Shown in pieces: positions 48,517-60,277 of a stretch of DNA of 64,000 nt; position 1 is the stretch's first letter, and every line of letters starts with the position of its first letter. Made by a program: the position numbers and the translations under genes. The stretch is taken from assembly GCA_947846985.1 (NCBI GenBank), contig CANTUZ010000025.1, forward strand, positions 8,678,100 through 8,742,099, written 5' to 3'. Source of the DNA: Fratercula arctica. Its lineage: Eukaryota; Chordata; Aves; Charadriiformes; Alcidae. The notes beneath the pieces were generated by a model. The model was not told where the DNA came from. It did not search any database and was given only the letters and a program-made list of their open reading frames with translations.

Positions 48517-48944
48517 CTGCAATCCCTTGTAGCAGCCCACAGACATTAAAAATGCTTTTCTTCATAACGCTCTGCACACACTTAGTAAAGAGACACAAAC
48601 GCCATGGTGCAGAGAATCATGATTCCCAAGGCTAGGAAAACAGCGGTTGCCTGCCAGAACCCACTGGCAATCTCATTGAAGTTTTCTGCATAAGGACCAC
48701 AAAGTGTGTCTTGTCTAGAAAGCTGCATGTGAGAGATTCTGGTGCAGCGCCCATAGATGCCCAGCGTCGGATGGTAAGGCTCCTGTGATCCCCCTGTTCT
48801 GTTGTTTATGTCCTCGGAGCTCAAAGGCTTTGCTTTACCAATCAGCCAGTCAGCACTCATGAAAGCAATGAGCTCTGTGAAAGCCACGACAATACTCAGG
48901 AGAGTCCATAGCACCGACCGACGTGTTACAATGACATGACACAT
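48517..48944 (-). pseudogene. LHFPL2: LHFPL2 first coding exon, frameshifted near its end
   Basis: Minus-strand exon starting at ATG 48944-48942, with donor GTATGT at 48516-48511. It encodes the N-terminal cytosolic start and TM1 ([20 protein letters not shown]), the first extracellular loop ([23 protein letters not shown], with conserved Cys residues) and TM2 ([18 protein letters not shown]). The frame stops at TAA 48584-48582 directly after VSLY. Downstream, another frame carries the expected [21 protein letters not shown] up to the donor. The text around 48587-48590 is two bases short of the expected V-F-T codons. The exon continues upstream of the ATG as 5' UTR to an acceptor near 48990. 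Confidence 0.9.
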
Positions 48945-51900
48945 ATTGATGTCCAGTCCAGTGCTTATGATCAGTGCAGCTGACAGTCTTAAAATCCAAG
49001 CATGAGGGTAAAAAAATTAAGAAAGAAAAAAGGACCCTAAGAAAATCACTGTGGCTGCTCTGCTTGCTCTCTCAGCTCTCTCACAATGGCCAAGAAGAAA
49101 TTTCTCAGGAGAAAAAGTGAATGCCCCCAAGTTTTGCAAGCAATACAGTAATTTGTTCTCTCCATTTAGTTCCTCCTTTTTTCTTTCTGGGATGCTGAGC
49201 TCTGAGGTATGCTTTTCTTTCTTAACATTCATACTGGCACGTGATGTTGCAGGCTGGTGGGAGAGGCCGCAAGGACTGCCCACTGTTTGACATTCACACA
49301 TCTACAAGAAAAAATAAAAGAGACAACATCTCAGCAGTGAGAAAAAAGTTTTCATTTCCATCCCCACAACAAACCAAGATCTTGTGCAGATCCACATCAA
49401 TATGCAAAAGCTCTAATGAGGGCCTGTCAAACAGAGTCTGCTGGAAATATCCCAGCTTCGTCCCAAGGGAGTGATTAATCTCCCTCTGCCTGGCAATACT
49501 TACAGTATCTACTCTGCCCCAATCCATTGCAGGTGTTAAGTACTTTGCAAGGAAAGGTCTCAGTAACACCCAGCTGTCCCACCCACTCCTACCCCCACAC
49601 ACCCATCATCTTCCTCTGGTCAAAATTACTAAGGTTGCTGGCAGTTACCCAGCAAAATGTTCATACACGTTTAAGCAGTTTCACAGATGCACAGCTCAGC
49701 AGGCTTGCTGCCATGCCTTTGGTTCAGGGAGGCAGCATGGCACACCTTCAGAAAGGAAGCCAGGCACAGCTCCATATGCCACAGGCAGCCAGGTGTGTGG
49801 GGCAATGAAGGAACCACCTTCCAACCCGCAGTGCAAGGAACTCCTGCAACCTTCTGAGCTTCTCCTGACTGCAGCTGACCCAGCCTCAGCCTCAAGAGGA
49901 GGCGAACAGGATTACAGCTTGGGACAGCCCACCCCGCAACATGGTGACCACAGTCCATCCCTTTGAAGCCTGAGTTTTGCAGATCCGGTGCTTCCCCAGG
50001 TTTTGCAGATCCGGTGCTTCCCTGGGTTCTGTATCCAGCTTTACAGCAGCATTTCAGAAAAACGATCTGCCCTCAGGTATGTCACACCTCATCTTGAAAT
50101 GATGCTGACAGCAGCAACCTCTGGGTGACCTATGCCACTGTAAATAGGAATTTGTGGAAAAACATCCCAGTCGCTGCCAAGCAGCCAAGAGCCCTGGTGA
50201 GATGAGTTGCCAGTCAGCCATGAGCTTCCTCACTCCCCTCAATCTCCCCCTTCCACAGCCCTCTGCAAGATGGGACTGCAGCAAAATATTCCCCAGGGCT
50301 TTCCCCTTTATGCTACCTTTGAACAGTAGCTGATGACATTCCCAGAGTTACACTTAGTACAAGAGGCAATCAGCGATCACTATACTTCTAACTTTTATCC
50401 AAATACTGGGGGGGGAGGGTAGCAGGAAATGCCTTCATGTTATCCCTTCAGTGATGATAATGTAGCACTTCCAAGTTTTCCTCACAAAACATGATACCAA
50501 TATTCAACTAGAGGCAAAAGAGTTGAGAACCAGATCTGCGCCTCACTGCTACACTGCTGCCAAACACAAGGGGGTCAGCAGATGCCAGAAAAACAGACAT
50601 CCCTGTTCGTGTCTCTTTTTTTTTTGGTCATGGAGCTGGTATTTAATTTCTTAGGAGTTTTGAGACCAGTGGTTGAATCCTAGTCCCACTGAATGCAAAA
50701 CAAAAAACACACCCACATCTTCAACACATTCAGAATTGTCATCCAGCAATTTCTACTCTCTCCTATACTAGTTGTAGTGAATCATCTGCAAGTTTTTATC
50801 TGCATTACTCTTCTTCCTCGTCTAGATCTCCAGACTCCTCTGATACTGACAGATACACGGAATTAAGCTGCCATGCCAACAACTGAATTTTGTCTCCCTT
50901 AGTTCGATGTTACAGCATTGCCTTAAGAAAAGGCAAAACATATTAAGTTGTACTGTACTTAGACAATAGTTCAGCTCATTTTCCTTTTTTTTTGGGAAAA
51001 GCATTAAGTTTTCAAGAAATCTGACATACTGTTGACTTGAATACACCCTTTGTAATAACAGAGAGCTGAAGTGTCAGCCTTCCAAAAAAAAGTTATCTCA
51101 GTATTTCCACTTTAAATAAATCCACTACAAGTCTACATTCTTCTGATGTCATCAGCACAATTAAAGAGAATTTAACAGAAAATGTATTTATTTTTTAAGA
51201 GAAGTTACAAAAAGCTCTAGAATCTGTATCTCTGTGCAAGCACTGCACCCATGTAAACTCCTCGACTTTGTAATTCCAGGATTTTAATCAAGGTGCAAGG
51301 GACATAAGAGTTGAACACCCATCATAGCTGTTGCTGCTTACTCTGTACCTGCTGAACATAACAAAATACTGTTTGTCAAACACAGATGAGAACAAAGTTC
51401 ATATTTACTTAAGCAGGTGGAAATTCCAGATGAACGCTGGCAGCCATAAAAACATGGCACTGATAACAAACATAGGATGCCTAGTAGAATCATAAAGAAA
51501 AGACCACAGCATGGGGTTCTTTTCCATTTGAAATACAAGTGCAAGAATAAATTGCAGTAATATTTTAAAACACAGTATCTCCAGAAAAGTCACTGCATAA
51601 GCAAAATAGCCTGGTCCAAAGATGATATGGAGGTAGTGTCAAATCTCAGAACTTCACTGGAACATATGCTTCCCCGTTTTGCAACATAGTGAAACTTCAC
51701 AGCACCTAAAAGTTAATAAATGTCACCAATAACTACAGTTCAACAGAACGTATTTAGCTTTCCAATGAAACCTTCACAAATTAGCTTTTCACAGGTAATG
51801 AGTGCTTTATTCTGGTACAAAACATATCTCCAGAGCAACGTACTATTATTCACGGGAGAGCTTTTGGATATATTTATTCTTGCACTAGTGATGCCCTCAA

Positions 51901-54035
51901 ATGGGAACGCCACTCGCTCACAACTCCTTTTTGTAAGCAGACAGACAGAAACACATAAAGTAGGATGGTGCATAGACCAGATGAGGGGCAGGGGCACTTC
52001 TTTTCAAGACTTAGCAGTGAAAGGTTGCAGATAAAGTACTAGTGATAAGTTACAGTTCAGTCACGCTTGTGTAGTGAACCTTTTCCTTCCAACACACACC
52101 ACCTTGACTGTCCAAATGAACCTAACCAATTCTCACATGGCTCCAACAGCATGTTTGTGCCATACATCCAAGTCTTTCCAGGTACAAACTGTCCTAAATA
52201 ACTCTGCACTTCATGAAGCTTCCTTCCAGCATTCTGCTCACCCCTTTTCTCCCATTTTTGCTCAACAGAAACTCAAGCCAGGCCCTTGTGAGGCTGAAAA
52301 CTGTCTGTTTATTCATCCCCATCCCTTGACAAGTTTTTTCCATGACAGAACTGTATGTTCTTCACACCATGCCACTCAATATCCACTTCTGACCAACTGT
52401 CGAAATATTTGTTTTGACAGCCCAAATTCAAAATATACAATGGTTCTTTAACCCCTTTGGTATTAACTCAGTCAAAATAATTCTTGTTGAGGAAGCAGAC
52501 TTCTTTTTTTAGGTTTGCCCCTTAGTCATTTGGGTCTCCCCCTGTTTTTACTATTGCGTTCAACTGTACAGGTGCTGAAGAAGGCTATCTGTGCTAGGCA
52601 AGTAGGTGTCCCGGAGGGGAAACAGCCCCATACGGTGAGCACCTGCATGAGCCACATGCCACTGCAGCTCCCCAGTGCGAGGGTCTCAGTGGCACTATCC
52701 AACTCCACTGTACAACCTGCCATTCCTCAGCTAGCCAGCACAGCTCTTGGGTGGGTCAAAACTACACCTTCAGTCACATTTACTCTGCTCCCTGAACCAT
52801 GCTCATGGTCAGGCTCTGCATTAAGTGGTGTTTAACACAGTTAAAAGATGTCAGTGAGAATGTCAGATTCTCACAGCATCCAGAAAGGATAAAAGTGAGT
52901 TTCTGAATGCAAAAATATTTTGGGTTTTTTTTTTTTTAATCTAAGAAAAGAAACCATCTTAAAATATCACTAAAACTTTCTTCCTCTTCAGAAACACAAT
53001 TCTGACAGCCAGATACTCTGCCTCAAGTTATACTTTCACATCTCTATGTAAGAATATTCAGCTGTTGCCTTTTACTACAAACCATTGCTATATGCTAAGT
53101 AAATAAATAACATCTATTTTTCTGAACTAAATAAAGAAACACATTTGCCTCCATTTTGCTTACACTGCCAAAACCAGAAAGTCAAAAGCTGATCCAAATT
53201 ATATTTGAATTAAGGTTTTGATTTTAGAGATGTTGAGTTTCAGGGTTTTGCTTTGGCATACCAGGCAGATAGGAAGGACCAGCTGAAAAGTTCAAATGTG
53301 AGTCAATCATATACTACTGCTGTTTATTTTCAAAAGGTGTCCTACAATCAGTGTACAAGAGCTCCACAAGTACCTTCCAGAATGATGTTATAGCCAGTCC
53401 TTCACGATCCCCTTATGGTTTTCACCAAAGATGGGGGCTTGGACTAAACCCTACAATTCAGCTTTTGCCCTTCCCAGCCTGGTTCTGTCAGCTTGAGTGA
53501 GAATAAATCATCTTTAGATAAGTGGCTTTAGGCTTGGATTAAACAAACAGATGAATGGAAGGCCACACAGACTGCTGAAACAGTTCCAGTTTATAAAATA
53601 AATCCAGGCACAATTAGACCTTTTCTTCTAAAGCTTGTTACAGTCCGAAGCACAACTATGTGGAGGAGTTTCTAAACCTTGTTTACAATACACAACTTCG
53701 AGCATCTCATAGCCCCAAATGTGCAAATCTTGGGAGCCTGGGTTCTACTTTCTCTGAAACATTGTTCATTACAGTTATAAACACTGTGAAAATGCTTTGA
53801 ACTATGAGAATGGGAGTGGCTCCTATTTATATTGATGTTTGCAGACTCACTATTTAAAACAAACAGAGGGGGCTCACACACTAAGATTCAATCATCTCAA
53901 GCTGACCCCCACACAGGTCAATGGGAGCTCTCACTTTAGGCAGCTCCCATCGTTAGACATGACTGGACAAGTAAGCTGGCTCACCCTGCCTCACAGGTGG
54001 CCACCAAACCACGGAGGCAGGAGGGATGACACAGG
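48945..54035 (-). other. LHFPL2 5' UTR start and upstream intron
   Basis: A few tens of bases of 5' UTR, then about 5 kb of apparently unique intron on the 5' side of the coding exon. Two near-identical TTTTGCAGATCCGGTGCTTCCC units lie in tandem at about 49976-50022. Nothing else recognised. Confidence 0.45.
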
Positions 54036-54039
54036 AGAG

Positions 54040-54290
54040 ACAATGTTGTTGTGGTGTGTTACATACAGCAGGTTAAGCAGCATTGTAGCAATTAATTTTA
54101 AACAAAAGCCTATAAAGACATGATACAATATTCTGATCAAGAATGACATGATGTGAGCTGTCTCTTTTAATTTCCAGCCCCTCAAGAAAAAAAAAATAAT
54201 AAATCCAATACTCTCTCAACTGAGCAAGGCAGAATTCAAACTATTCAGGCAATCTGTCAGAGCCCCAGTTGAGCTCCATGTTGGGTGCCA
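54040..54290 (-). mobile_element. ERV leader fragment with primer-binding site
   Basis: Homologous to 190-260 plus 1759-1914 without the LTR insertion. The minus-strand primer-binding site TGGCACCCAACATGGAGC is at 54290-54273. No LTR follows it, so the fragment is truncated exactly at or near the LTR junction. It provides the empty-site reference for the nested LTR at 261-1753. Confidence 0.65.
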
Positions 54291-56760
54291 ATAAATTTTT
54301 GTTTTGTTTTTTAAATGCAACACATTTCAGAGTCATCAAAACTCTTTGGAGTCAGATAACAAAACAGGAGAAGGCACTTTAAAGTTGAGTGGTTGCACAG
54401 CTTCAGACAAACAACAGAGTTATATAAGCAAAAGATTCTCTTCCCCTCCATCCACCTTCATATTTTCATCAAATTATTGCCTACTAAAACATTCCAGAGC
54501 AGAGCTTTTTACTTGAAGAACAGAAAGCAAAGCTTTGATTAGTCATCACTTGTGAATTACAGAAAGAGAGCAAACATTTGTATACCATAATTATTTAACT
54601 GTTATAAACCTGCACATGCATATTGAGTGCATTATTGTGACAGGCTGTTGAAAACATGCCATACTCTGTTCGTAGATAGATGCATTTCACTGGTAATAGA
54701 AAGAATGTAGACTTACAATGCATCATGTTGTAAGAAAGGCAGGTATTGTTTTTGCAGAGGAGAAAAGCTGTTTCCATCAGAGGTGACATGATAAGGGAAT
54801 GACTAAGACAAAGAGGCTCCAGCAAAGGCTTGTAGAACATCTCTTATCACACAGACAAAAGGACAAACTGATTCATACTGGATTAGTGCCTAGAAGGGTA
54901 GTCAAACATTTAACCAGGGCTAATGACATTGAGCAATTTTACCAAAAAGGAAAGAAATAAACTAGTCAGATAATCCCTCTAGGTGTAGCATAAAGTAAAC
55001 AGAGGCAAGACATCCGGGAAGGATTTTAGGCGCTCCGGACAGACTGTGAACCCTGGAGTACCTAACCAATGGGAAACAGGGGAGGGGAAAATTCAGCCGG
55101 GATTAGGAAATAAAAAGGTGTGTTTCAAGAACGGAAAGTGTGCCTACTTGCTAGGTCACCCACTCTTGCAAGAGCATGAATAAAAATGTGCTTCACAGAG
55201 GATTCTGCCTGAGCCTATTTCATTCGGACCGGAACTTATTTTTCACTATGTCTTGATCCTGTTGGCACAATGTAAGATGTGAAATATAACTAAAATATTT
55301 TGCAAAATAGTTAAAACTCACTGAAGTATCCTAATCAATTCTCTATTTCTTTGTCTTTCATTTGAATTATGCCATTTATTTCAACCTTTTCCTACCAAAG
55401 GTGGAGTTTGTAGATGTGAAATCTTAAATTAAACTATCCCTCGTGCCCAAATTCTATGTGTGCCAACAGGTAAAAAATAAATAAATAAACAAACAAAAGA
55501 AAATGCTGACAGTGACTGATGTTCTCCTGAGGCAGTGCGAGATGGTTATTCCTTCCCATCTTCCTGTCATGCTATGGAAATTGCTATGTAATTACAGGTG
55601 GATTTGTTCTAGAATACATCACTGTTAAAGAAATGAATATAAAAACTTATTTCCAACTTTTAAAAAAGCAGTTGAAATGTGATATTCTCTTTCTGACCTC
55701 ATTAAAAGCCATGGCAAAACTCCCACTGACTTTAACGGGTCCAATACATCACTGAAAAATCACCAGAAGAATGAGAATTTCCAAATTTTCAGACCAACTG
55801 CAGGGGAGGTTTAAATACAGGATATGTTTCCCTCTTCCCTCATCCAGACAAAACTTTGCTTATTGCCCCCCCGCCCAAGAGGAGATCAAGCTAACTTGGA
55901 TTTCCAACATCTCCTCTGAACCGCAAATTCTCAAGCAGGAGATTTGTTACATTCCTCCGTATTTACTGACTTCCAAAATTCCTTAAACCTACAGCCATTA
56001 CACTGTGTTTTGAAAACTTACTCAAGATCTTTTGTAATTCCAAAATCTATTAAAACTTACAAGGCAAAGAAAAGCTAATGTGTAGTATTTCTGTTGTTGC
56101 TATCTCAAGAGAAAATTACACATCACATAAAAAATCATCACTGAGAGAGCAATCTTGGCTACAATTAGTGATAGCCTAACTGCCCAGGAATTTACCAACT
56201 GGGAGTGGAATCGTGATTTTCCTTTCCTACTTTGATTCCTCACTAGCTCACTGAAGTCTCAGTCTTCAAGAGTCTCATCTCAAGCCCTCTTTCTTGATTA
56301 CCTACAAATATTACATCCATCAAGCGGACTCAAATATTCATTGTGTTGCAATTACTTCTTGCAACAACTCTTAACTACAGCTTCTAAAGGACTTTGGGGG
56401 AGGGGGGAGAAAGGGTGGTTAGGAGGAAAATGGGAAATCAGAAGGAAAGTACGACTAATATTTGGTAGCAAACAAATTCTTGCTATTTTTGTACTTAAAT
56501 TTTACCTTAAAAGGAAGCTAGGCTTTGGCCTAGCTATTTAGTATTTAAATATTGTGTGCATGAGCAAGAGCATCAGCCCAAAAAAAATGGAATCTGTGCT
56601 GGTTGTACAAAGCAATTCACTCTCATGAGTCCATCATGACAGATTCAGAACTATTCTTAATAATGTATTAATATTGTATTAAGATATTTATTATACAAAA
56701 TATTGCTTATTGTTTAACACGAGGCTGGAGAGAAAAACAGGCAGGAAAGGAAAGAATGAC
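54291..56760. other. Intron DNA with a possible decayed LTR
   Basis: Mostly unremarkable. At about 54990-55245 there is an LTR-like series: CCAATGGGAAAC, AGGAAATAAAAAGG, then CATGAATAAAAATGTGC (poly(A)-signal-like) and a C/T-rich tail with CATTCGGACCGG. I could not find matching termini or a target duplication, so this is only a suggestion. Confidence 0.3.
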
Positions 56761-57267
56761 TGAATTGTGAAAAATGGTGAAGGTATTGTTGGCTTTCGCA
56801 ATAATAACAAGGCTATGAATACTTGAATAATTAACCTTTAGTAAATTAGGAAACATGAGAAACCTTAAAGATAACAACTAACAGCAGCTATGAAGAAGAA
56901 CATCTGAGAGAAACAAAAGAGAACTTCTCCAAGAGACCCCACAAATGATTAACAGAAGGAGACAGACGCATAGGAGAAGGGAGCTGATATGCATGGAAAA
57001 AGGGAACTGAAGATCATCGATCCTCAGAAACAATTGCCAGAAGGAAAACACACAAATAGAAGAAAAAGGGATTAATGATAATCAATCATCATAAATCATT
57101 ACTCTGATGCAATGTTGAATGTATATAAGACATGGGTGAAGTAGTAGCTGGTGTGCCTCTGACTTGAGTCATGCACCCAGCGCTGTGCTTTTGCTTTATC
57201 GACTTTGTCCCTATAATAAAATAAGTGCCATTTCTGTTTAAGGAATCTGGCTGTTTATTACATGAAT
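56761..57267 (+). mobile_element. Solo LTR (family A), plus orientation, with target duplication
   Basis: The LTR proper is 56766-57262 (497 bp), TGTGAAAAATGG to GTTTATTACA, flanked by TGAAT at 56761-56765 and 57263-57267. It contains TATATAAGACATGGG and CCCTATAATAAAATAAG (TATA box and poly(A) signal in the right order for + orientation). It is nearly identical, inverted, to 59771-60272. No internal region is attached, so it is a solo LTR. Confidence 0.88.
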
Positions 57268-58819
57268 TATGCCACTTCTCAGCAAACTGGAGAACTGCTT
57301 ACTATAAAGACAATACTAAGACAGGAAAACCCTTGTGAACACAGCAGATCAAAGATGCAAGGACTGTTTAGGACAGAACAGTCTCTCAAAACAAAGGGAA
57401 GAGAAGCTGTTTTGTCCAAACAAGCTTAAGAAAAAGGCACCTATTGGAGGTGCCTGTTGAAGTTAGGCCAACATGGGACACCCTATTGGGCCCCTCATTT
57501 TACCTTTAGACAAAGCAGATGATAGCCCTGCAAACAGCCTTGGTTTCCTTGTATGAAGGAAGCACCACTTCAGTTAATTCTCGAAAGGAAATTGGGGCTG
57601 TATCTCTTTTCATAGTTGTGGCTGCATTAGAAGAGTGACCACAAAGGTTATGGATCTCCAGCCTGTCCAAATACCCTGGTGTGGGTCATTCTTTTGCTTA
57701 GACAAGACCTAAGGCTGTAGACCCAAGGGCTGCCCTTTGCAAGCAGGAAGAACTCAGAGATGTTTTCACTGTTACTTACTGCATATGCCCCAGCTTCACG
57801 ATGCATAACGTTCCCACAGTGCGGCAAGGATGCACTCTTGGCAGGACAGAATGCACTTTGGATCTGGGCGATACAGTTCATTACCTGGTTAAGATACCAG
57901 TAACAGATAAGATGGAGAACCTATCACGTTTTAAAAATGTATGTATTCAGTTATTTTCCTCTTAATTCAAACTGAAAGTGAAACACCCTTCAAAAACAAT
58001 CAATACAGCCAAGCAGCTCAGCACAGTAACATGTACAAACTGGTGTATATGACAGGAACACCTTCCTTGAGCAAACACTGACTTTTTGTTGTACTGGAGC
58101 TGAGGAGAAGCAGTAGTGTCTCAAAGTAACTGAAAGGGGTTGTGATGGATCAGAGCTGCCATTTTTTCGTACTGAAAAGGCATGTAGATATCTGAAATAT
58201 CTGGGCACCACATACAACAGTAACCCTGAAATAAGTGCATGTAAATCCTTTTGTCTGGAAAAAGGCAATGTACTCAGAGAAACAGAGACATATAATATCT
58301 CTGCTAACATCTACTGAATATGAGCTTTAACCATTGTTAATGACTAACCATTTAACCACGGCCAATAGAGAACTGAAATGAGATGTTTCTGATACTGCAT
58401 ATTTCATTAATTAATAATTACAGGAATGCTATGTTCAGTTGGGATCTCTAAACTTTAAAATGGAAGCTCACTGCAAAGAACTTGAAAAAATCTAGACTAA
58501 TAATTCAAATTGTGGAAAACCCATTTTAGAGCAAGAAATGAAAAGAAACAGACGATTTATTTTAGCAACTGGATTCAATTTTAAAGCCAAGATTGGCTAT
58601 GCTTCTAAAACCTGAGCCATGTACAAAATTCTGGTTTGTTTTATGTATTTTGACTTGTTAGACTAGGTAATCACAACAGTCCTTTTCTGTCCTTAAAATG
58701 TATACAACTACAAAAATTAATAAATAGTAAACATTTTTAAAAGCTGAAAAGGGGTAGAGGAAAAAAAACATCTGCATCTTTCTCAGCTTCACTTTATCTA
58801 AAACCTTGGAATGGTTATC
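57268..58819. other. Intron DNA, nothing recognised
   Basis: Between the first solo LTR and the ERV remnant. Minus-strand frames at 57648-57881 and 57990-58310 have no recognisable motif and no splice signals that I trust. Confidence 0.4.
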
Positions 58820-59134
58820 TCTGGTGGTTTGATGGCCCCTTAGGTAGTATTGTTTATTTTGTGATGTCTGGTACTCACACTCACTGAATAGCGGTGGGAT
58901 GTGACTCAGGGCATTTTGTTTGTTAAAGGCGCCATTCGGGTTTCGGTTCTTATTGTAATGCAGTGTTGAGACAACCCCTGGGCTGAGCCATTTCCACAGC
59001 TCCCCCCAAGTTATCTCTGCATAGATAGGGATCAATAACCATCTGCCGAGGGGAGATGGAGCTGAGTCGAATGACAACTCCCAGCATTTCACCTTTTGTG
59101 CTCTGAAACTGGTTTGGCCCGGTGATCCCATTCA
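58820..59134 (-). mobile_element. Possible 3' LTR of the minus-strand ERV
   Basis: On the minus strand, env ends at 59154. An AGGGTGGAA polypurine-like word follows, then TGAATGGGATCACC, which could be the LTR start at 59134. An AATAAA (CAAAATAAACAATAC, near 58850) lies about 280 bp further on. No matching partner LTR was seen, so this is tentative. Confidence 0.35.
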
Positions 59135-59146
59135 TTCCACCCTGTG

Positions 59147-59154
59147 ACCTGAGT
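59147..59154. promoter_or_regulatory. Perfect hairpin with an AP-1-like core
   Basis: CTGTGACCTGAGTCACAG (around 59142-59159) is an inverted repeat with 7-bp arms and contains TGAGTCA. It overlaps the env stop region. The function is unknown. Confidence 0.3.
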
Positions 59155-59765
59155 CACAGTTCCACCACAGACATCTCATCTTTGGCTAATGCGTCTATAT
59201 AATTTTCATCTGAGTGCTTAAGTAGAGCCAGGAATTCCCCAGTTTCCAGGTGAACCCTTACCTGAGAGATAGATTTTACAGTAGTTCTCTTAACACAACT
59301 AATGGCAATGCATACTATAATAATGCAAATTATGATAACAATCAATGTTTGCAACAAGTTAGTTATCCATCCAGTAAATACCCATCCTATTTTACCAAAA
59401 ATATTTCCCAACCAAGTGTCCTTTATTTGGTCCTGCAGCTCATGTGTCGCTTCAGCTATCTTCTTCATCTTCTGGAGGTTTTCCCAAAGAGGTAGCGACA
59501 CATTAGGAATTGTAACACAGCATTCTTCTTGTTCATAGTTTGCCTTTAAGTGTCCACACGCTCCTTGTTCTTTGAGTAGTATTCGTATCTAGCACAAGTC
59601 AGTTTTGCAGAGCAACTTTCAAGACCGTTTGCACTTGGATACTGAGCAATTCAAAATTGTTATTAGTAAGGTCTGCTAAAGTTTCCACTTGTGCAGTTAA
59701 ATTGGACAACATAATTCTAGTTCTAAGGTGACCTATTCCTAGTCCAAAGAATCCTTCCGCCCATA
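59154..59765 (-). pseudogene. env: ERV env, transmembrane subunit
   Basis: Minus-strand remains of a retroviral envelope TM protein. The part nearest the solo LTR (59765 to about 59599) holds a Gly-rich fusion-peptide-like stretch and a heptad region (LTAQVETLADLTNNN). A stop and a frame change follow near 59597-59550. The Cys-rich segment before 59501 contains a Cys-Cys pair. From 59501 to 59154 the frame is open for 115 codons with a membrane-proximal helix, a long anchor (LIVIIICIIIVCIAISC) and a cytoplasmic tail of about 45 residues. The insertion of the solo LTR and the frame breaks make it non-functional. Confidence 0.8.
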
Positions 59766-60277
59766 CTGCTTGTAATAAACAGCCAGATTCCTTAAACAGA
59801 AATGGCACTTATTTTATTATAGGGACAAAGTCGATAAAGCAAAAGCACAGCGCTGGGTGCATGACTCAAGTCAGAGGCACACCAGCTACTACTTCACCCA
59901 TGTCTTATATACATTCAACATTGCATCAGAGTAATGATTTATGATGATTGATTATCATTAATCCCTTTTTCTTCTATTTGTGTGGTTTCCTTCTGGCAAT
60001 TGTTTCTGAGGATAATCTTCAGTTCCCTTTTTCCATGCATATCAGCTCCCTTCTCCTATGCGTCTGTCTCCTTCTGTTAATCATTTGTGGGGTCTCTTGG
60101 AGAAGTTCTCTTTTGTTTCTCTCAGATGTTCTTCTTCATAGCTGCTGTTAGTTGTTATCTTTAAGGTTTCTCATGTTTCCTAATTTACTAAAGGTTAATT
60201 ATCCTTATCATTCAAGTATTCATAGCCTTGTTATTATTGCGAAAGCCAACAATACCTTCACTATTTTTCACACTGCT
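59766..60277 (-). mobile_element. Solo LTR (family A), minus orientation, inserted in env
   Basis: The LTR proper is 59771-60272 (502 bp), flanked by CTGCT at 59766-59770 and 60273-60277. On the minus strand it reads TGTGAAAAATAG to GTTTATTACA, the same family as 56766-57262. The env reading continues on both sides, so the LTR landed in an already resident ERV. Confidence 0.88.

Noticed and set aside
51720..52835. Several overlapping frames in LHFPL2 upstream intron
   Set aside because: Similar-length frames occur on both strands with no splice signals or homology I recognise.
57648..58310. Minus-strand frames of 77 and 106 codons
   Set aside because: No recognisable motif, frequent stops in flanks and no ERV gene order around them.
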